In this document: positions 9,746 through 22,027 of the stretch, in pieces
Layout of the letters: the number at the start of each line of letters is the position of its first letter
How positions within the stretch are numbered: the stretch's first letter is position 1
NCBI GenBank assembly: GCA_029204045.2
Contig: CM055063.1
Location: 40,953,562 to 41,017,561, forward strand
Direction of reading: 5' to 3'
Length of the DNA: 64,000 nucleotides
Source: Tillandsia leiboldiana
Lineage: Eukaryota > Streptophyta > Magnoliopsida > Poales > Bromeliaceae
Made by a program: the position numbers and the translations under genes
The notes under the pieces: generated by a model
Told to the model about the DNA's origin: nothing
What the model saw: the letters and a program-made list of their open reading frames with translations, nothing else
The model's database searches: none

Positions 9746-11308
9746 CTCACCCGCGTGGGTTGAGTGGAAATGGTTTTCAGTAGCAAATGTCACCCATTTT
9801 CCTGTAAACTTCCCCACTCGTTGGGATTCGAGTGGTCTGGGTTCTATGGGCCATTCCTTTGTCGGGACGAAAGCCACGGGGGCCGAGCCTGGAACCTGTT
9901 CTTGTTGATAGGGTTGTAGGTGCTGGTCTCCCGGAACTTTCGGGCCCTGGTTGTTATCTTCTGCGTGTTGTACCGAGGTTGTCGTGTTCCCGAACTGTAA
10001 GGGGGCCGGGAACTTCGATAGGCGGAGCCTAGAGTCTGTTCTTGTTTGATAGGGTTCTTAGCACCGACCTATCGGGTTTTCCAAACCCTTATGGTGTCGG
10101 TCCTTCCTGAGTTATCTGTGTGGTTGGTGTTCTGTAGTGGGAGCCGTTGGGGTTGACGGTGGTCCCGGGTCGTTGAGTGTTGTCCGACTAGTGTTGTTAG
10201 CCCTGAGTTGTGGGTAGATCCCGGCTTTGGAGTATCTCCAGCCGGTGTGTTTTGTGCTGTGAGCTGTTGGAGAGGCTAGTGTCTCTTGTTTCGTGAGAGC
10301 TGATCAGCTGAGTCGTCGAGACTGCTCCGACTGTTGTGCGAGATGTTTGAGGATTGAGTCCTTCCGTTCAGAGTGTGAGCGTGGATTTTGGATTATAGCC
10401 TGCAGTGCCACCTGAGCTCGACAGAGTGCGCGGATACCCTTGTCCTCGTTGGGGTCGCTCCCCTCGAGTGCCACATCCGGGGTGGGTCTGCACTTTGGTA
10501 TCGCGACTTGTCGACACCGTCCCTCTGACTGGGCCAGTTTTGGCAGTTACGGACATAGTCCCTCTGGCTGGGCCAGTTTTGGCAGCTACGGATGCCCTAC
10601 GTAAGTCCGGTCCTCCGGGATGTAACGGCAGTAGGTAGGCGCAAGTTTGACTGGTCCCGAGGAGGCAGTCAGGTAGATTGGGTGATCTGAGTTGAGGGAT
10701 AGTAGATGCACCATGTTATCATCGGTTCCACTTTTTGAGTATCTAGATAGGGGCAAAGCAGCTGTAGAGTTATTTATTTCCAGCTCTTTCCTTCAGTATT
10801 TCATTTGTTACAGCATTACCTCTAGTAGACTTAGTGGGCAGACCGTTGGGCTTGTTGGCGGCACCCACTGAGAGTTACTGTGGGATGTAGTTCTCACACC
10901 CGTCGTGGTGTCTTTTTCCCCAGGGATGTCTGCTCCTGTTCCTGCTGCTCCAGTTGCTGCTTCTTCAGATCGAGGTGAGGGAGTCGCGAGCTAGATCCCT
11001 ACCAGTCGTCGTCGAGAGAGTAGATGTACCCTTATTATTTTGAGAGTTTCTTGTTGAGAGACTTGTAGTGAGGTATAGAGTTGTAATTTTCTTTTATTGC
11101 TGAGAGAGACTTTTGTATTTTTGGTGAGGACTTGGATTGTATCATTTGGACTAGTATTTATTTTATTTCTAGCATTTTACTTTCAGCTCTGATATCTGTA
11201 TAGTATAGTTGATCTTTTGCAGGTTGTCGCTTCGTCTATACGGGATTCACCGTATGGGCGGCGGATCTGTTGGCGAGCCGGGTCGCAGTTTCGACCCCGG
11301 GGCATGAC
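9746..11308 (+). repeat. Truncated gypsy LTR, 3' part
   Basis: The right end (GGCGGATCTGTTGGCGAG, then a GGGTCG/CGACCC dyad, then GGCATGACA) matches the ends of LTRs D and H. An internal block (GTGGGCAGACCGT, CACCCACTGAGA, GTAGTTCTCACACCC near 10840-10905) is also shared. The left part is cut off by insertion of Sirevirus B at 9745. It is strongly diverged from D and H. I see no gene here. Confidence 0.7.
10519..10596 (+). repeat. 39-bp tandem duplication
   Basis: Two adjacent copies of a 39-bp unit starting GTCCCTCTG and containing GGGCCAGTTTTGGCAG, with a few substitutions, inside the truncated LTR. Confidence 0.85.
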
Positions 11309-12004
11309 ATATGGTGTTTGGGATATTAAAATCTTTTTATTAATATTTTGTTTATTTATCTTTGTACGTACGAAAATCCCAATATCCGATATTCTAAAAA
11401 TATTTTTAGCCGATTCCTCGATAAGCGTGCCGATCCTCCGAACCGTCCCGTAACCGTTACCACGGATCCTGATGCACCAATAACTCATTGCTGGTTCCTA
11501 GGATGCCAAGACTTACCCTTTATGGACCCGCTAATACTGAATCCCTCATTACGGAAGACCCGTAGGTTGGATTTCAGATCCGATCGCTTTGTCATTCTCC
11601 GTTTTTTCAAGCTCTAACACAGAAAGAATATTCGCAAGCGCAGAAGATCTACCCTAAAAAGTTGGGACACTACACCACCCGACAGTTGCTAGTTGGTCTT
11701 TTGATGTACCCCTATCTCCTTAGACAGTTTTATTGTACTTTATTTTGGGTCTGGCGTTAGCCAGCTGTTTGTATATTTGTTGTGAGCTGGGAGAGATACT
11801 TGTATTTATTTATAGTTGTTCTTTACTTTATTTCCAGCTTTAGTCTGAGATGTAGTAGTTTTAGTTCAGCTCTGATTTTATGCTATTTTATTATTATCTC
11901 TTATATCTGAGCAGGTTACCGACGCTTCGTGTACGCGGGAAATACCGTGTGCACGACGGATCTGTAGACGGGCCCGGGTTTTGGTTTACACCCGGGGCGT
12001 GACC
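11309..12004 (+). repeat. 3' end of the 5' LTR of gypsy element C
   Basis: The segment ends in an ACCCGGGG dyad and GCGTGACC immediately before a PBS, so it is the end of C's 5' LTR; the expected terminal CA has become CC. The LTR start cannot be fixed because the preceding LTR fragment interrupts it. No coding sequence is seen. Confidence 0.65.
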
Positions 12005-12011
12005 GATTAGG

Positions 12012-12023
12012 TGGTATCAGAGC
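12012..12023 (+). other. Primer binding site of C (tRNA-iMet)
   Basis: TGGTATCAGAGC, a few bases after the LTR end. Confidence 0.93.
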
Positions 12024-12296
12024 TTAGGGATAGGTCAGTTGGGACTTAGGAAACCTAGGCTTTTTGGGCAGACCCTAGGATGATAGGGCGTGAGTGGCGT
12101 GATATTTCACGAAAGTCGGTGATTTATTTTGTTGACTCTTCTTGTGAGTGAAGAGGGATTGGCATATCCTATTTCTGGTGGACATTTATGTTCATTGCAG
12201 ACAACATAGAGTTACAGGAATAGGGGGATGCCTTTGACTCTCGCTAGATTGGGTCGAGTGTGATTTTGTTGCTGATGTATGGTTTCTTGTGGCAGG

Positions 12297-13660
12297 ATGC
12301 CTCCCCGATGCCAGATCCCTACCCGGGGTACTCCTATACCCCCGGATGAGCCGGAGCAGTCCAGACCTACGGAGCTTAGTGAGTTGAGGGCCTTGGTGGC
12401 CTAGTTGGCTGAGAGTACTCGCCGACAGGAGCAGAGGATGGATCAGTTTCTTGCCCAGAGAGAGGCACCGCCCCCGGCTGTTTCTGAGGCCCCTGCACCA
12501 CCAGTTGTACCATCTGTGCCGACGGCACCATCGTCTAGTAGCGGGGCTCCGGGAGCGATCCAGCCTTTGACACCGGATGAGGAGTAGGATATCGCTGACA
12601 AACTGACCAAGTTTTTTTAGCGAGGACCGCCTAGATTTTCGGGGCGGGATGCACAGCCCTGGTAGATTGGGATGTGGCTATCAGCGATGGAGAAGCTATT
12701 CAGGGACTTCTTCGTCGATCCGAGGTACCGAGTGCATATGGCGGTGCATTGTTTGGATGGTGATGCAGATGCCTAGTGGCATCGGGTAGAGCCACCGGAG
12801 TTTCAGATTACCCGACAGCTACCTTGGGCTGAGTTTCGATGGATGATATTGGATACCTACTTTTCGACCAGCGTGAAGAGGAAACTGGAGGATGATTTAA
12901 AGAACCTTCAGCAGGGCGACCGACCGGTTCAGGCATATTATCAGGAGTTCATGCAGTTGCTCAACTGCGTGCCATTCGTCGCTCGTGGTGGTCCACATCA
13001 GGTGGAGTTATTCAAGGCAGGCCTCCGTACCGAGCTATACACTTTAGTACATGCTAAGAGGCTCCAGACTCTTGAGGAGGCCGCGGAGCATGCTTAGTGG
13101 GTTGAGAGAGGAGATCACGTGGTTGCCAGGCGAGGTGGTATGGTCGCGCTGAGCTCCGATAGGAAGCGACCAGCACCAGATGACAGGGGACAGGCCAGTT
13201 CAGGGAGACCGCCACGACTGCCGCGGCCTCAGTTCTCTGGCCGTTGGCGTTCTGAGCGGCGAGGGCCTGGTGGATCCCAGAGGCCACCGCAGCAGCAGCA
13301 GCATCAGGAGCAGCAGAGGTCGCAGCCGAGGCAGCACAGGTCTCGGCGACAGTCTTAGAGGCCACAGCAGCAGTCGAGACAGACCCGATTCTCTGACAGG
13401 TGTATTTTCTGCGGAGGTAAGCATTCCGCTAATACTTGTGATCAGCGGTGGGGACGCTGCTATATTTGTGGGCAGTCTGGACATCTGCGAGCATTATGCC
13501 CTCTTTCGACAGCAGCGGCACCTTCTTCGGCATCGGCTCCCTTCGCACATCAGCAGCGGCCGACAGCTCAGCGGCCCTATGCTCCAGCGAGTAGGCCATC
13601 TTCTTCCCACCCCACCGACTACCGGTCTCCGGCATAGAGCGGGCGTGTATATGCAGCCCA
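12297..13660 (+). pseudogene. Gypsy Gag of element C, multiple stops
   Basis: The start is ATG at 12297 after a spacer typical of these elements. In-frame stops occur at 12402, 12585, about 12618, about 12773 and about 13095, among others. A retrotransposon capsid region is recognisable at about 12600-13100 (YFSTSVKRKLEDDLKNL, QAYYQEFMQLL, FKAGLR). A nucleocapsid pair of knuckles follows at about 13400-13490: CIFCGGKHSANTC, six residues, then CYICGQSGHLRALC. The same frame continues into pol. Stops mostly fit C-to-T or G-to-A changes (TAG from CAG or TGG). Confidence 0.8.
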
Positions 13661-14835
13661 GTTAGCGGACTACTCAGCAGCCAACCAGGTGGTGGCAGGT
13701 ATTACCTTAATTTCTGGCATTAGGACTCGTACCTTGTTTGACACTTGAGCATCGCATTCATTTGTTAGTCGAGCATTTGCATCCCTCTATGGTATAGAGA
13801 TAGAGTCCTTGTCGCATGCATTAGAGGTTCGGATTCCAGATCATGTGTTGCATGCCGAGGAGTATTGTGAGGCTTGCCCGGTACAGTTGGGATCTTGGAT
13901 CTTGCCGGCAGACTTGCTTGTCTTATGGCAGCTCCAGGATTTCGATGTGGTACTAGGTATGGATTGGTTGTCGCGGTATTCTTCCACTATTGACTGCAGG
14001 GAGAGGACGGTGACTCTCCGCGAGCCATGATAGGAGGAGTTTATCTTCAGAGGTTGCCAGAGCATGTTGTTCGCAGCGACTATTTCTTCGGCGAGGGCTA
14101 GGCGGATGATGAGAAGAGGTTGCACTGCCTTTCTGGCTACTATCGTGGAGATGCCTACGGTGGCACTGGGACTCGAGGATGTCTCCATTGTCCGCGAGTT
14201 TCCAGATGTGTTTCCCCTTGAGTTGACGACTATGCCGCCGGAGAGGGAGATAGAGTTTGTGATTGACGTTACGACCACGCCAATCTCGAAGGCACCTTAT
14301 CAGATGGCGCCTGCCGAGTTGAGAGAGCTGAAGGCGCAACTGCAGGATCTGATGGACAAGGGTTTTGTTAGACCCAGTGTATCGCCGTCGGGAGCGCCTG
14401 TTTTATTTGTTAAGAAGAAGGATGGTTCGCTTCGATTGTGTGTGCATTATAGGGAGCCGAACAAAGTGACCATCCGAAATAAGTATCCATTACTGCTGAT
14501 TGACGATTTGTTTGATCAGCTGCAGGGAGCTTCGGTGTTTTCGAAGATTGATCTCCAGTCCGGTAACTACCAGCTGAGGGTGAGGGCCGAGGATATCTCG
14601 AAGACGGCATTCAGATCTCGGTACGGGCATTACGAGTTCATGGTGATGCCATTTGGTTTGACGAATGCCCCTGCCGCATTTATGGATTTGATGAACCAGA
14701 TATTTCAGCCGTATTTGGACCGGTTTGTTGTTGTATTTATTGATGATATACTGATTTACTCTCAGAGTGATGTGGAGCATGAGGAGCACTTGAGGACAGT
14801 GCTACAGCTTCTGCGAGAGAAGAAGCTGTACGCCA
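13661..14835 (+). pseudogene. Gypsy Pol of element C, part 1: protease and reverse transcriptase
   Basis: The aspartic protease begins near 13720, but its catalytic DTG has become DT-stop (TGA at 13746-13748). The flap and GMDWLSRY region is at about 13950-13980. After stops at 14028-14033, RT is open from 14064. Visible motifs are LKAQLQDLMDKGFVRPS, FVKKKDGSLRLCVHYR, FSKIDLQSGNYQL (catalytic D), MPFGLTNAPAAFM and the FIDD box. The frame runs into element D at 14836 after EKKLYA and resumes at 39898. Confidence 0.88.
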
Positions 14836-16694
14836 TGTCACGCCTCGGGGTCGAAACTGCGCCCCGGGCTCGCCAACAGATCCGCCACCTATGCCAAACC
14901 CCGCATAGGCGAAGCGTCCTACCTGCAAGAAAAGTACTACAGCTAAACAGATATCAGAGCTATAAATGAAAATCTGCAGTAAAACTAAAATCAACTACTG
15001 TACAACTGGAAATAATACAATAATGTCCATCTCCCAAAATGATAATCATACAATATCCTCATATACAAAACTCAGAACTCGACAGGGAGGTATCTCCAAT
15101 AAATACATCAGTGTACAGGCTCTCAATACATATCATATCCTCACTACATAAGTCTCTCAAAAGAGGAAAATAAAATAGCTAATCTACTGAAGATCTCCTC
15201 TGAAGGAGTACCGCTACTCTCCAACGACGGGTAGGGATCTAGCACGCGACTCCCTCGCCTCGATCAACCACCGCAGAATCAGCAACACCTGCTAAGACTC
15301 TGCAAAACAAAGGAGAGAAAAGAAGGGAAGGGGGAAAACCCCCAACGGGTGTGAGAACTACACCTAAAAAAAGGGAGTCCTCAGTGGGTACTGCCACCAG
15401 GCCCGGCGATCTGCCCACTAAGTCCACTAGAGGCATGAGATAACCAAAGCAGTAAAAACTGAAAAAGAAAGCTGGAGACTCTCAACAGCTACCATGCCTC
15501 TATCTAAATGCTCAAATGGGGAAAACTCTGATAAAGCTATGCAACACTCGCCCACGAGGTGCTCAATCGACCCAATCGAGCTGACTGCCACATCGGGTCT
15601 AGTCAAACCTGCGCCTACCTACAACCACCTCCTGCTGACGGGCTGGAATTACGTAGGGCGTCCCAACGGACTAACTCGCTATTGAGTAGTGGCTCATGCA
15701 GGCTATAGTCAAAATCCACGCTCTCTCTCAGAACGGATAGACTCCAGATCACCAAGCCTCTCGCACAACGGTCAACAACTCACAATAACCACGGGACCAC
15801 CGTCAATCCCCAAACGGTTCCTAACAACACTAGCACTGGTCTAAACACAGCTACTAGACTCCACTCGGTCCCCCCCGGACACGAGTGCAACAAGAAGGTA
15901 AATGCCGGTAATAACCCAATCTGTGCCACCAGTAAAACTGGCATGCCTGCTCAGCGGAATCTGCGCACAAGGCTCGAAACCGCGGGACCTGCCCACATGG
16001 CTCGCATCCCAAAGTAAGTAACAGATCGACCTCGGACCGTCCGATTGCACACTCCGGAGTGGCAATCGAGGGGAGCGACCCACACGAGTATAGTATCTCT
16101 GTAGCAAGTATCTCTGTATTGCAGGACTTTGATCACAACTCTGATCAAAGTGGGAAAACTCAACCACTAAAGAAAGACCCGACCTCAATCGGATGCAACT
16201 AAACGACAAGTGGGAAACTCCATCCACTAGAGGAAACAGAAACCCAATCCGATGCATAAGTAAACATCCGGTCAACCGCCCAATATCCGCGGTCGCCGCA
16301 GAGCCCAACAACTAATCCAACCTGTCCCAGACACAAAGTCCCGACTACACTACCCAGACCCATGCTCGAACCCGACCAACACTGACCGCCTGACTAACAA
16401 AGAAGGAGAAAGGAAAAGCATGGTTTCTCCTAAGTCAAGTTCCAATAAGTAGTGTTGCAATAAAAGGGGGCCTAACTATATGTCCATACAAGCATGCATT
16501 TGTCCTCAAGAAAGATATAAGAAAGTAAACCACATGCCAAAATCACCAATGCCTACACCTGTCCATAATCCTCGATCCATAATGACTCCTCAGAGTAAAA
16601 TCCGCACATAGCTACATAATCCTGCCCCATCGCATAATCCAATCGCATAAATGGCTATGTGCTAACATGGCATGCTACATAATCACATAGGGTA
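14836..16694 (-). repeat. D 3' LTR, segment a (LTR 3' end)
   Basis: Begins in plus reading TGTCACGCCTCGGGG and runs to the G insertion site. It is collinear with 31645-33118 and 37157-37527 of the other LTR. Contains the LTR-end dyad, the CACTGAGGACTCCC block and no gene. Confidence 0.93.
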
Positions 16695-19600
16695 TGTCAC
16701 GCCCCGGGGGTTTGTTTTAGCGGAAACGATTCATAAAAGCCGAATATTTGACGCGTAAATTTTTTTTTTTTTTTTTTTTTTTGCTTAAAAGAGAACCCCT
16801 CTTCCCCGGCGCGTGCCCAGACCCGCCACACGTACAGGGTCACTCTGCAACCGGACAGAGTCTCCCCTGTACGTGCACGGCGTAGCGTTCAGTACATGTT
16901 CCAACATACACAACCAATCAATCACCACAGTTGTTCACAAGCAACCAGTATTCTAAACTAATAAAAGAAGAACGTATGGCCGATCAATTTGGAAAGGATA
17001 AATCCACAGTTTTGAAATCCCTTTTGCAATCCATAAATTCACAGGGTTTTGAAACCAGTGCCCACACGACACTTAGATTTTAAAAACGGTTTTCGCAATC
17101 TTTTCCTTGGCTTCTGCCTTCTTGATTTTCAAATGGCCGATAGAAATAAAAGGGAATGATATTCCACTAGGGGCACTAAATGTAGCCCGTACCGACATCC
17201 ATGCCGACCCCACGAGGGTGTCGCGAACCACTCACATGACTACAGAGTAATGAAAAGCGAGAATAAAAGAATAGATACAGTCCAGGGTCCCCAGCGACCC
17301 AGCTGCTCCTGTCCCGTCCTCACCGCCGCCTACCTCCCTCCCCGTCTGGACCCTGTCACGAAGTGGGATGTCAGTGACGCAGAAACAGTAAGCAGGAGAA
17401 TATAGTAAAACAAACCGTGAAGACAACTGGAGCAACCATCCTCCCAAGGAGGAAAGGCAACCTGTACACCTGCATCCTGTAATACCCGGCCGCGTCGGTC
17501 CACTACCGACGGCCCCATACCGTACCTGCAACACCGCGACCGCGCCGGACAACTAAACCGGCGGGTCGCTCCGCTCGCACCTAGGCGCCTCAACCCCACA
17601 GCTAATAAGGGGCCCCCACTACGTCACCTCGTGGGTATACACGGGTTCTACGACCTCTTTTCCGGAAAAGCGCACCCTCTGCGGTGGCCAAACCGCGGGT
17701 GCGCGTGTGGCAACCTCGAGCCAAGTAACCGTAACCACCATCATGTCAGTATCACAATAAGAATAGTAAGAGTAATGAGGTAAATGAGGTAAAGTGCATA
17801 ATCGAAAACAAGGTAATACTGCGCGCACTCGAAGGTGGCCCGCTGACATATATGGGATGAAAAAGAAGAACACCGTCGGCAATCGACGCTAGTCATTATA
17901 GCGAACCCACTAACATGCATAAGCTATCACCCGTCATTATGTAACCCCAGTACACTTAGAATAGACCCCGTCCAATAAGATAGAATTTAGAGGCTAGGAA
18001 TAAAGTAAAAACAACCCACCTGAATGAAGGCCGATCCCGAACTCCCGCTAGATTACCGGGAGGCTGGTGCTGAACTGCTGGGCCCTGAGGGGGGCCGGAG
18101 GTCGGCCGGAACAGTGGCCGGAGCAACACCCAAGAATGGCTCAAGCTCGGTTTTGGGTGATCTTGGTGCAACCAGGTTCCGACCTGTTTCAAGGGTGAGC
18201 ATAGGTTAGAGGAGGTTCCCAGAAGGAGTTTAGTCCATGTGGGGTCGAGCCCCGGCGGCCGGAGGCGACGGCGGCCGGAGATGAGCCCGAGAAGATGGTT
18301 TCGGGTGCAACTGCGGGAATCAAGAACCCGACGTTAGGATTCCCATGCAACACCACCATTGGTCACGAAATGATGAGAGGGGCCTACCTGCACCGTTTCC
18401 GGAGGTCTGGAGTCGCCGGCGGCGCGCGGCGGCGGAGCTCCGGTGAAGCTCTAAGGCCTCTAATGGCAGATTCCGGCGAGGTAGCTCCGGGCCGGTGGGA
18501 CATGGACCAGAAGACCCCTATCGGTTACAGGAGTCTTGGTGCAGTGGTGGCCGACGCCGGAAGGCAGCGGCGGCGCCGGGCGGCGACGATCGGCGAAGGT
18601 GCCAACCACCCGGTTCCTAGGGCAACTTCGTTTGGGCTCGATCCTCAATCGATCCGCTTCCTGCTTCGTGGGATGTTGCAGTCACCGAGAGGAGCCGATC
18701 CAACGGTTCTGATCGAGCGCTTGATGGCCGGATCACGCCGGCGCGCGAGGTCGGACGGAAAACGATAATTCCGGCAGCTAGCTCTCCGGCCGGTCAACCA
18801 GGGCACCGGGGACCGCGGGGCTGCACCAGGGTGATCCTTGGGATGTCAATAACACAGTGCTAGGGTCCCCGAAACGAAACAAGAACAAAACTTCCATACT
18901 TGCCTTCGCCGGAGACTAGGAAAAAGGAGGAGAGGTCCCGCGGCGGCGCACGGCGGCGGTCGGGGGCAGGTCCAACACAGGTCGGCTGCGGCTTCCGGGA
19001 GGACTCCACTGGACGTGGTTTTGATCGCCAAAGACCTTGTTGGTTGCCTTCCTCTCCAAGAACCGAGATCAAGAGCTTCTTGGTCTCCCTTTTTCCGGCA
19101 AGGGGAGGCGGCGGCCGGTGCGGGGAGGGCTCCAGGAAGCAAGGCAGCGAGGAGGAGGGTTGTTGAGAAGCGGCTAGGGCAGAGCTCTTGCGTGGGTTTT
19201 CTTGAAAACCCTAGCTCGGTGTGAATGCCTCTATATAGCAATATGCATAATTGCATTTCAGCCCTTCAAGCCCTTTTAATAGCTATTAGGTCCACTACGG
19301 TAGCTATACTTTGCACTTAAGTCCTTATCTAAGAATTGGCACGCAAATCGAGGCAACTTCAATGGGGTTTTATGTGAAATTATCCACTTTTTTGCCTTAT
19401 TTCACGCATTTCGAGGCGATCTGGTCGTCGAAACGGAAAATGGACTGCGCCATGACGTCCGGCTCGACGAGACCTACCAGGTAGCGATCTCTGATTTTAG
19501 CGAAACTGCCCGGATAAAATCTCGGTCCATAATAACTGTGTCAAAATACAGTTTTTGCGCTTTTCGAGATTCCAGAGTCGTCAAACAGAATTTTCGACTG

Positions 19601-20057
19601 CGCCATTGCGTTCAGAACATCGGAGCCGTTCAAATCGACTACCTGAAATGCTATGTTCGGATTCCGAACAGTGAATTAGTCAACGTTGTATTCGTCAGGT
19701 CCCGAAAATCAGGGTTACTGTTCATATACAGTAATTCACTTAAGCGACCTCTGCGCAGACCACTGTTATATTGGTCGCGGTAATTGCCCGCTTCTTCGCT
19801 GAATTTTGGAAGATCCGACCGTCAGATCGAAAAGTGCTGAATATAAATCTCACTCAGTTCGACGAGACGATCGCAACGGTCAACTCGGATTTCCAAGATC
19901 ATGTCCGGATTGGAAAGTAGCCTTTTTGTCTCGTAAAACGTGCAACTCGCACACTGGCAATTGACTAGATAAATCAACATAGGTCTTTTGAATTCAAAAC
20001 CAGGTCAAAATTCACTTTTAGACTATTTATTAAAATAAAATATTTAGAGTTTTTACA
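16695..20057 (-). repeat. G 3' LTR (3,363 bp)
   Basis: TG...CA ends; minus strand starts TGTAAAAACTC and ends CCCCGGGGCGTGACA. Contains a 22-24-nt poly-T (16759 on), a GC-rich CGGCGG region (18050-19150) and a TATA box (19240-19231). Open frames inside differ between the two LTRs because of a one-base indel, so I do not treat them as genes. Confidence 0.96.
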
Positions 20058-20160
20058 TCACTTACAACTTAAAAGAAGTTTCGTCCCCGAAACTTACAAC
20101 TTAAAAGAGGTTTCGTCCCCGAGACTTACAACTTAAAAGTTTCATTCCCGGAGCTTACCG
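20058..20160 (-). repeat. Three 32-bp repeats at the 3' end of the G interior
   Basis: Units start at 20061, 20093 and 20125 in plus reading (CTTACAACTTAAAAG followed by TTTCGTCCCCGA). On the minus strand each carries TTTCGGGGACGAAAC plus a CTTTTAAG tail, a motif normally found once before the PPT of plant gypsy elements. The expected G-rich PPT is not obvious next to the LTR. Confidence 0.85.
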
Positions 20161-20801
20161 CCTGAAGTCATACTCTATGAAAAAGCTCAGAAAGTTTAAT
20201 CGAGGGCTACAAGTCAGTCGCAAGGTATCTACAACTCTAAGGCTACTAATTTAGACCCAATCTGGTACTCCTCATTATAGGGCAGAGTATTTCCTCAGTT
20301 CTTTCGACCGTCCGTTGCCTGTAGCCAACGTGCTTACCAAAAGAACAGCGGAATACTAAAGGTTTGTCGCCAACAACAAGTTGGGGACGCAACTCCTACC
20401 AGAAGGTATATCACATACTTCCCAACACAATCTCAGTGCCAAAACATAACCTTTATCGAGGGTTACTACCGCCTCGCGGTCATGAACATCGCCATGACTA
20501 CCACTTAGGTGAGTCCACGTCGATCCACAAAACCTGTGCGAAAGGTGGGGTCAATTTGCATCGGAGACTGTGCAATTCACGCACCGGTATGCGATTTGCT
20601 AAGGTTAGATTGGCTCCCTCGCCTGTAAGCACACCGGACCGGAACGGTCGACGAAACGAGAGGTAGAGCTAAAGGCAGGAGGGCTCGCAAGGGTCTGGTA
20701 GGGTCGGGTTGCTCCGGCCCAAACGGAGCTTCTATGAAGCCGAGGGAAGGGAAGGTAAACGGAAAAAGGAAAAGTAGAAAACAAAGAGAGATAAGTACCT
20801 G
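20161..20801 (-). other. G interior, no recognisable gene
   Basis: About 640 bp between the 32-bp repeats and the zinc-knuckle ORF. I see no conserved pol motifs and no long consistent frame. Confidence 0.6.
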
Positions 20802-21812
20802 TCATTCCCTATTTCGGGACGACGCGTCGTCTGCCGGGGCGGCCGGGGGGCGTCCGCCCACAATCCTTGGGCCAGCGTCGCACCGCGTGTTGGGGTGGGG
20901 GGGTTTGCTGTCTAAAGAGTCTGCACATCGCTGGTCGTCGGGCGAGCCCTTTGTCTGCACGGGGGCCGCCGCGCTCTTTGTTCTTCTTGGCGGTGGTGGC
21001 ACGGCGGCGGAGGCGGGGGTGGGCCCTTGAGGGCAGGAGAGGTGATTGTGATCTGGCAAGCCGCACCGGTTACAATAGTGGTACCTCCAAGTGCATTCCG
21101 TCACTGGGTGCGCGCCCTTGCAGATGACGCAGGATCCCGGTTGCGCGTGCGCGCTCCCCTTAAGCCCTCGTTCGACCTTCGGTGCTTGCGTCGGGTGTGG
21201 ATTAGGTCGGCTCTCTGGATCGGTGCCCCCTTGAGGGGTGGAGGCGGCGGTTCCCTTGGGCTCAACATGTCGCGGCGCCGGGGGTCTTCTGACAGACGGC
21301 TTCAGAGGGCACTCATACCGCGTGTGGCCCGGCTTGCCACATCGGAAACAGTGTCCGTCCCGCCACGGGCAGCTCGTTATGAGGTGTGCATTGCCGCATA
21401 TGACGCACGGTTTCGGTGGCTTAGGTCTCTCCTCCGTCGTCTGCCCGAGGTTCTGCCCGGCTCTCGGGCGTTTGCTCGCCCGGCCCCTCCGATGGGGGTC
21501 CCCGGCCGACTCGGGGTAAGAGCATTCCTGCCGGGCGCACTCTGCGTTGGTGTGCACGGTCAGGTTAGCAGCCTCCTGGACGGCGGGAGGGCCCGTCGGT
21601 GGCATCCCGGGAGTGGCAACGCTTCTGCTGCCGCCCCGGAACCGGTCGACGCCCTCGAGTTCCTGTGTCAGCATGCTCAGGCGCTCCGCGAGAGTCAGCA
21701 GTTGCCCAGCCACGTCGCGCAGCTGGTTGCGGAGCAGGCGATTGGCTTCGTCGGCGATGTCCATTTCCGTCGTCGGTTGCTGGCTGAGTCTGCCCTCGAT
21801 CTGTATGCACAC
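20802..21812 (-). CDS. Nucleocapsid-like protein with four zinc knuckles (G)
   Basis: Open frame of 336 codons; the upstream codon is GTG, so the likely start is the ATG at 21764 (residue 17), giving about 320 residues. The N-terminus (about 20-55) is Leu/Glu-rich and probably helical. Then come two copies of a knuckle pair: CX2CX3HX4C at 136-148 and CX2CX4HX4C at 155-168; again at 228-240 and 247-260. Both pairs have a six-residue linker, as in the single pair of C's Gag. The rest is Pro/Arg-rich. I see no capsid domain. Role inferred: binding of element RNA. It is the only intact gene of G and is on the transcribed strand. Confidence 0.75.
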   Translation of the reverse strand: MCIQIEGRLSQQPTTEMDIADEANRLLRNQLRDVAGQLLTLAERLSMLTQELEGVDRFRGGSRSVATPGMPPTGPPAVQEAANLTVHTNAECARQECSYPESAGDPHRRGRASKRPRAGQNLGQTTEERPKPPKPCVICGNAHLITSCPWRDGHCFRCGKPGHTRYECPLKPSVRRPPAPRHVEPKGTAASTPQGGTDPESRPNPHPTQAPKVERGLKGSAHAQPGSCVICKGAHPVTECTWRYHYCNRCGLPDHNHLSCPQGPTPASAAVPPPPRRTKSAAAPVQTKGSPDDQRCADSLDSKPPHPNTRCDAGPRIVGGRPPAAPADDASSRNRE

Positions 21813-22007
21813 AAAGAAGGTCGGCTTTAGTCTTTGCTAATCATCAACGGTACATCGCACCACTTAGCGAGGGAAAGGACTCGGACTCTGACTCTGCGTC
21901 CCCGGCCGATGATCTAGTACGGGCCATGTCTGTCACACATCACAAGAGTCAACTTTAGACTACCCTACTAACAACAACCATAAAGTGAGAGAAAGGACTC
22001 AACATTT

Positions 22008-22027
22008 CCCCCCCCCCCCCCCCCCCC
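22008..22027. repeat. 20-bp poly-C tract
   Basis: Uninterrupted C20 in the leader of G, between PBS and the zinc-knuckle ORF. On the transcribed strand it is G20. Its length may be unreliable. Confidence 0.9.

Noticed and set aside
18295..18768. Possible gene in the GC-rich part of the G LTR (also 23754-24323)
   Set aside because: The two LTR copies give different C-termini because of a one-base indel, there is no domain, and the frame is antisense to the element.
21027..21830. Plus-strand frame of 267 codons opposite the zinc-knuckle ORF of G
   Set aside because: Antisense shadow: the minus strand has the knuckle motifs, PBS and promoter orientation.
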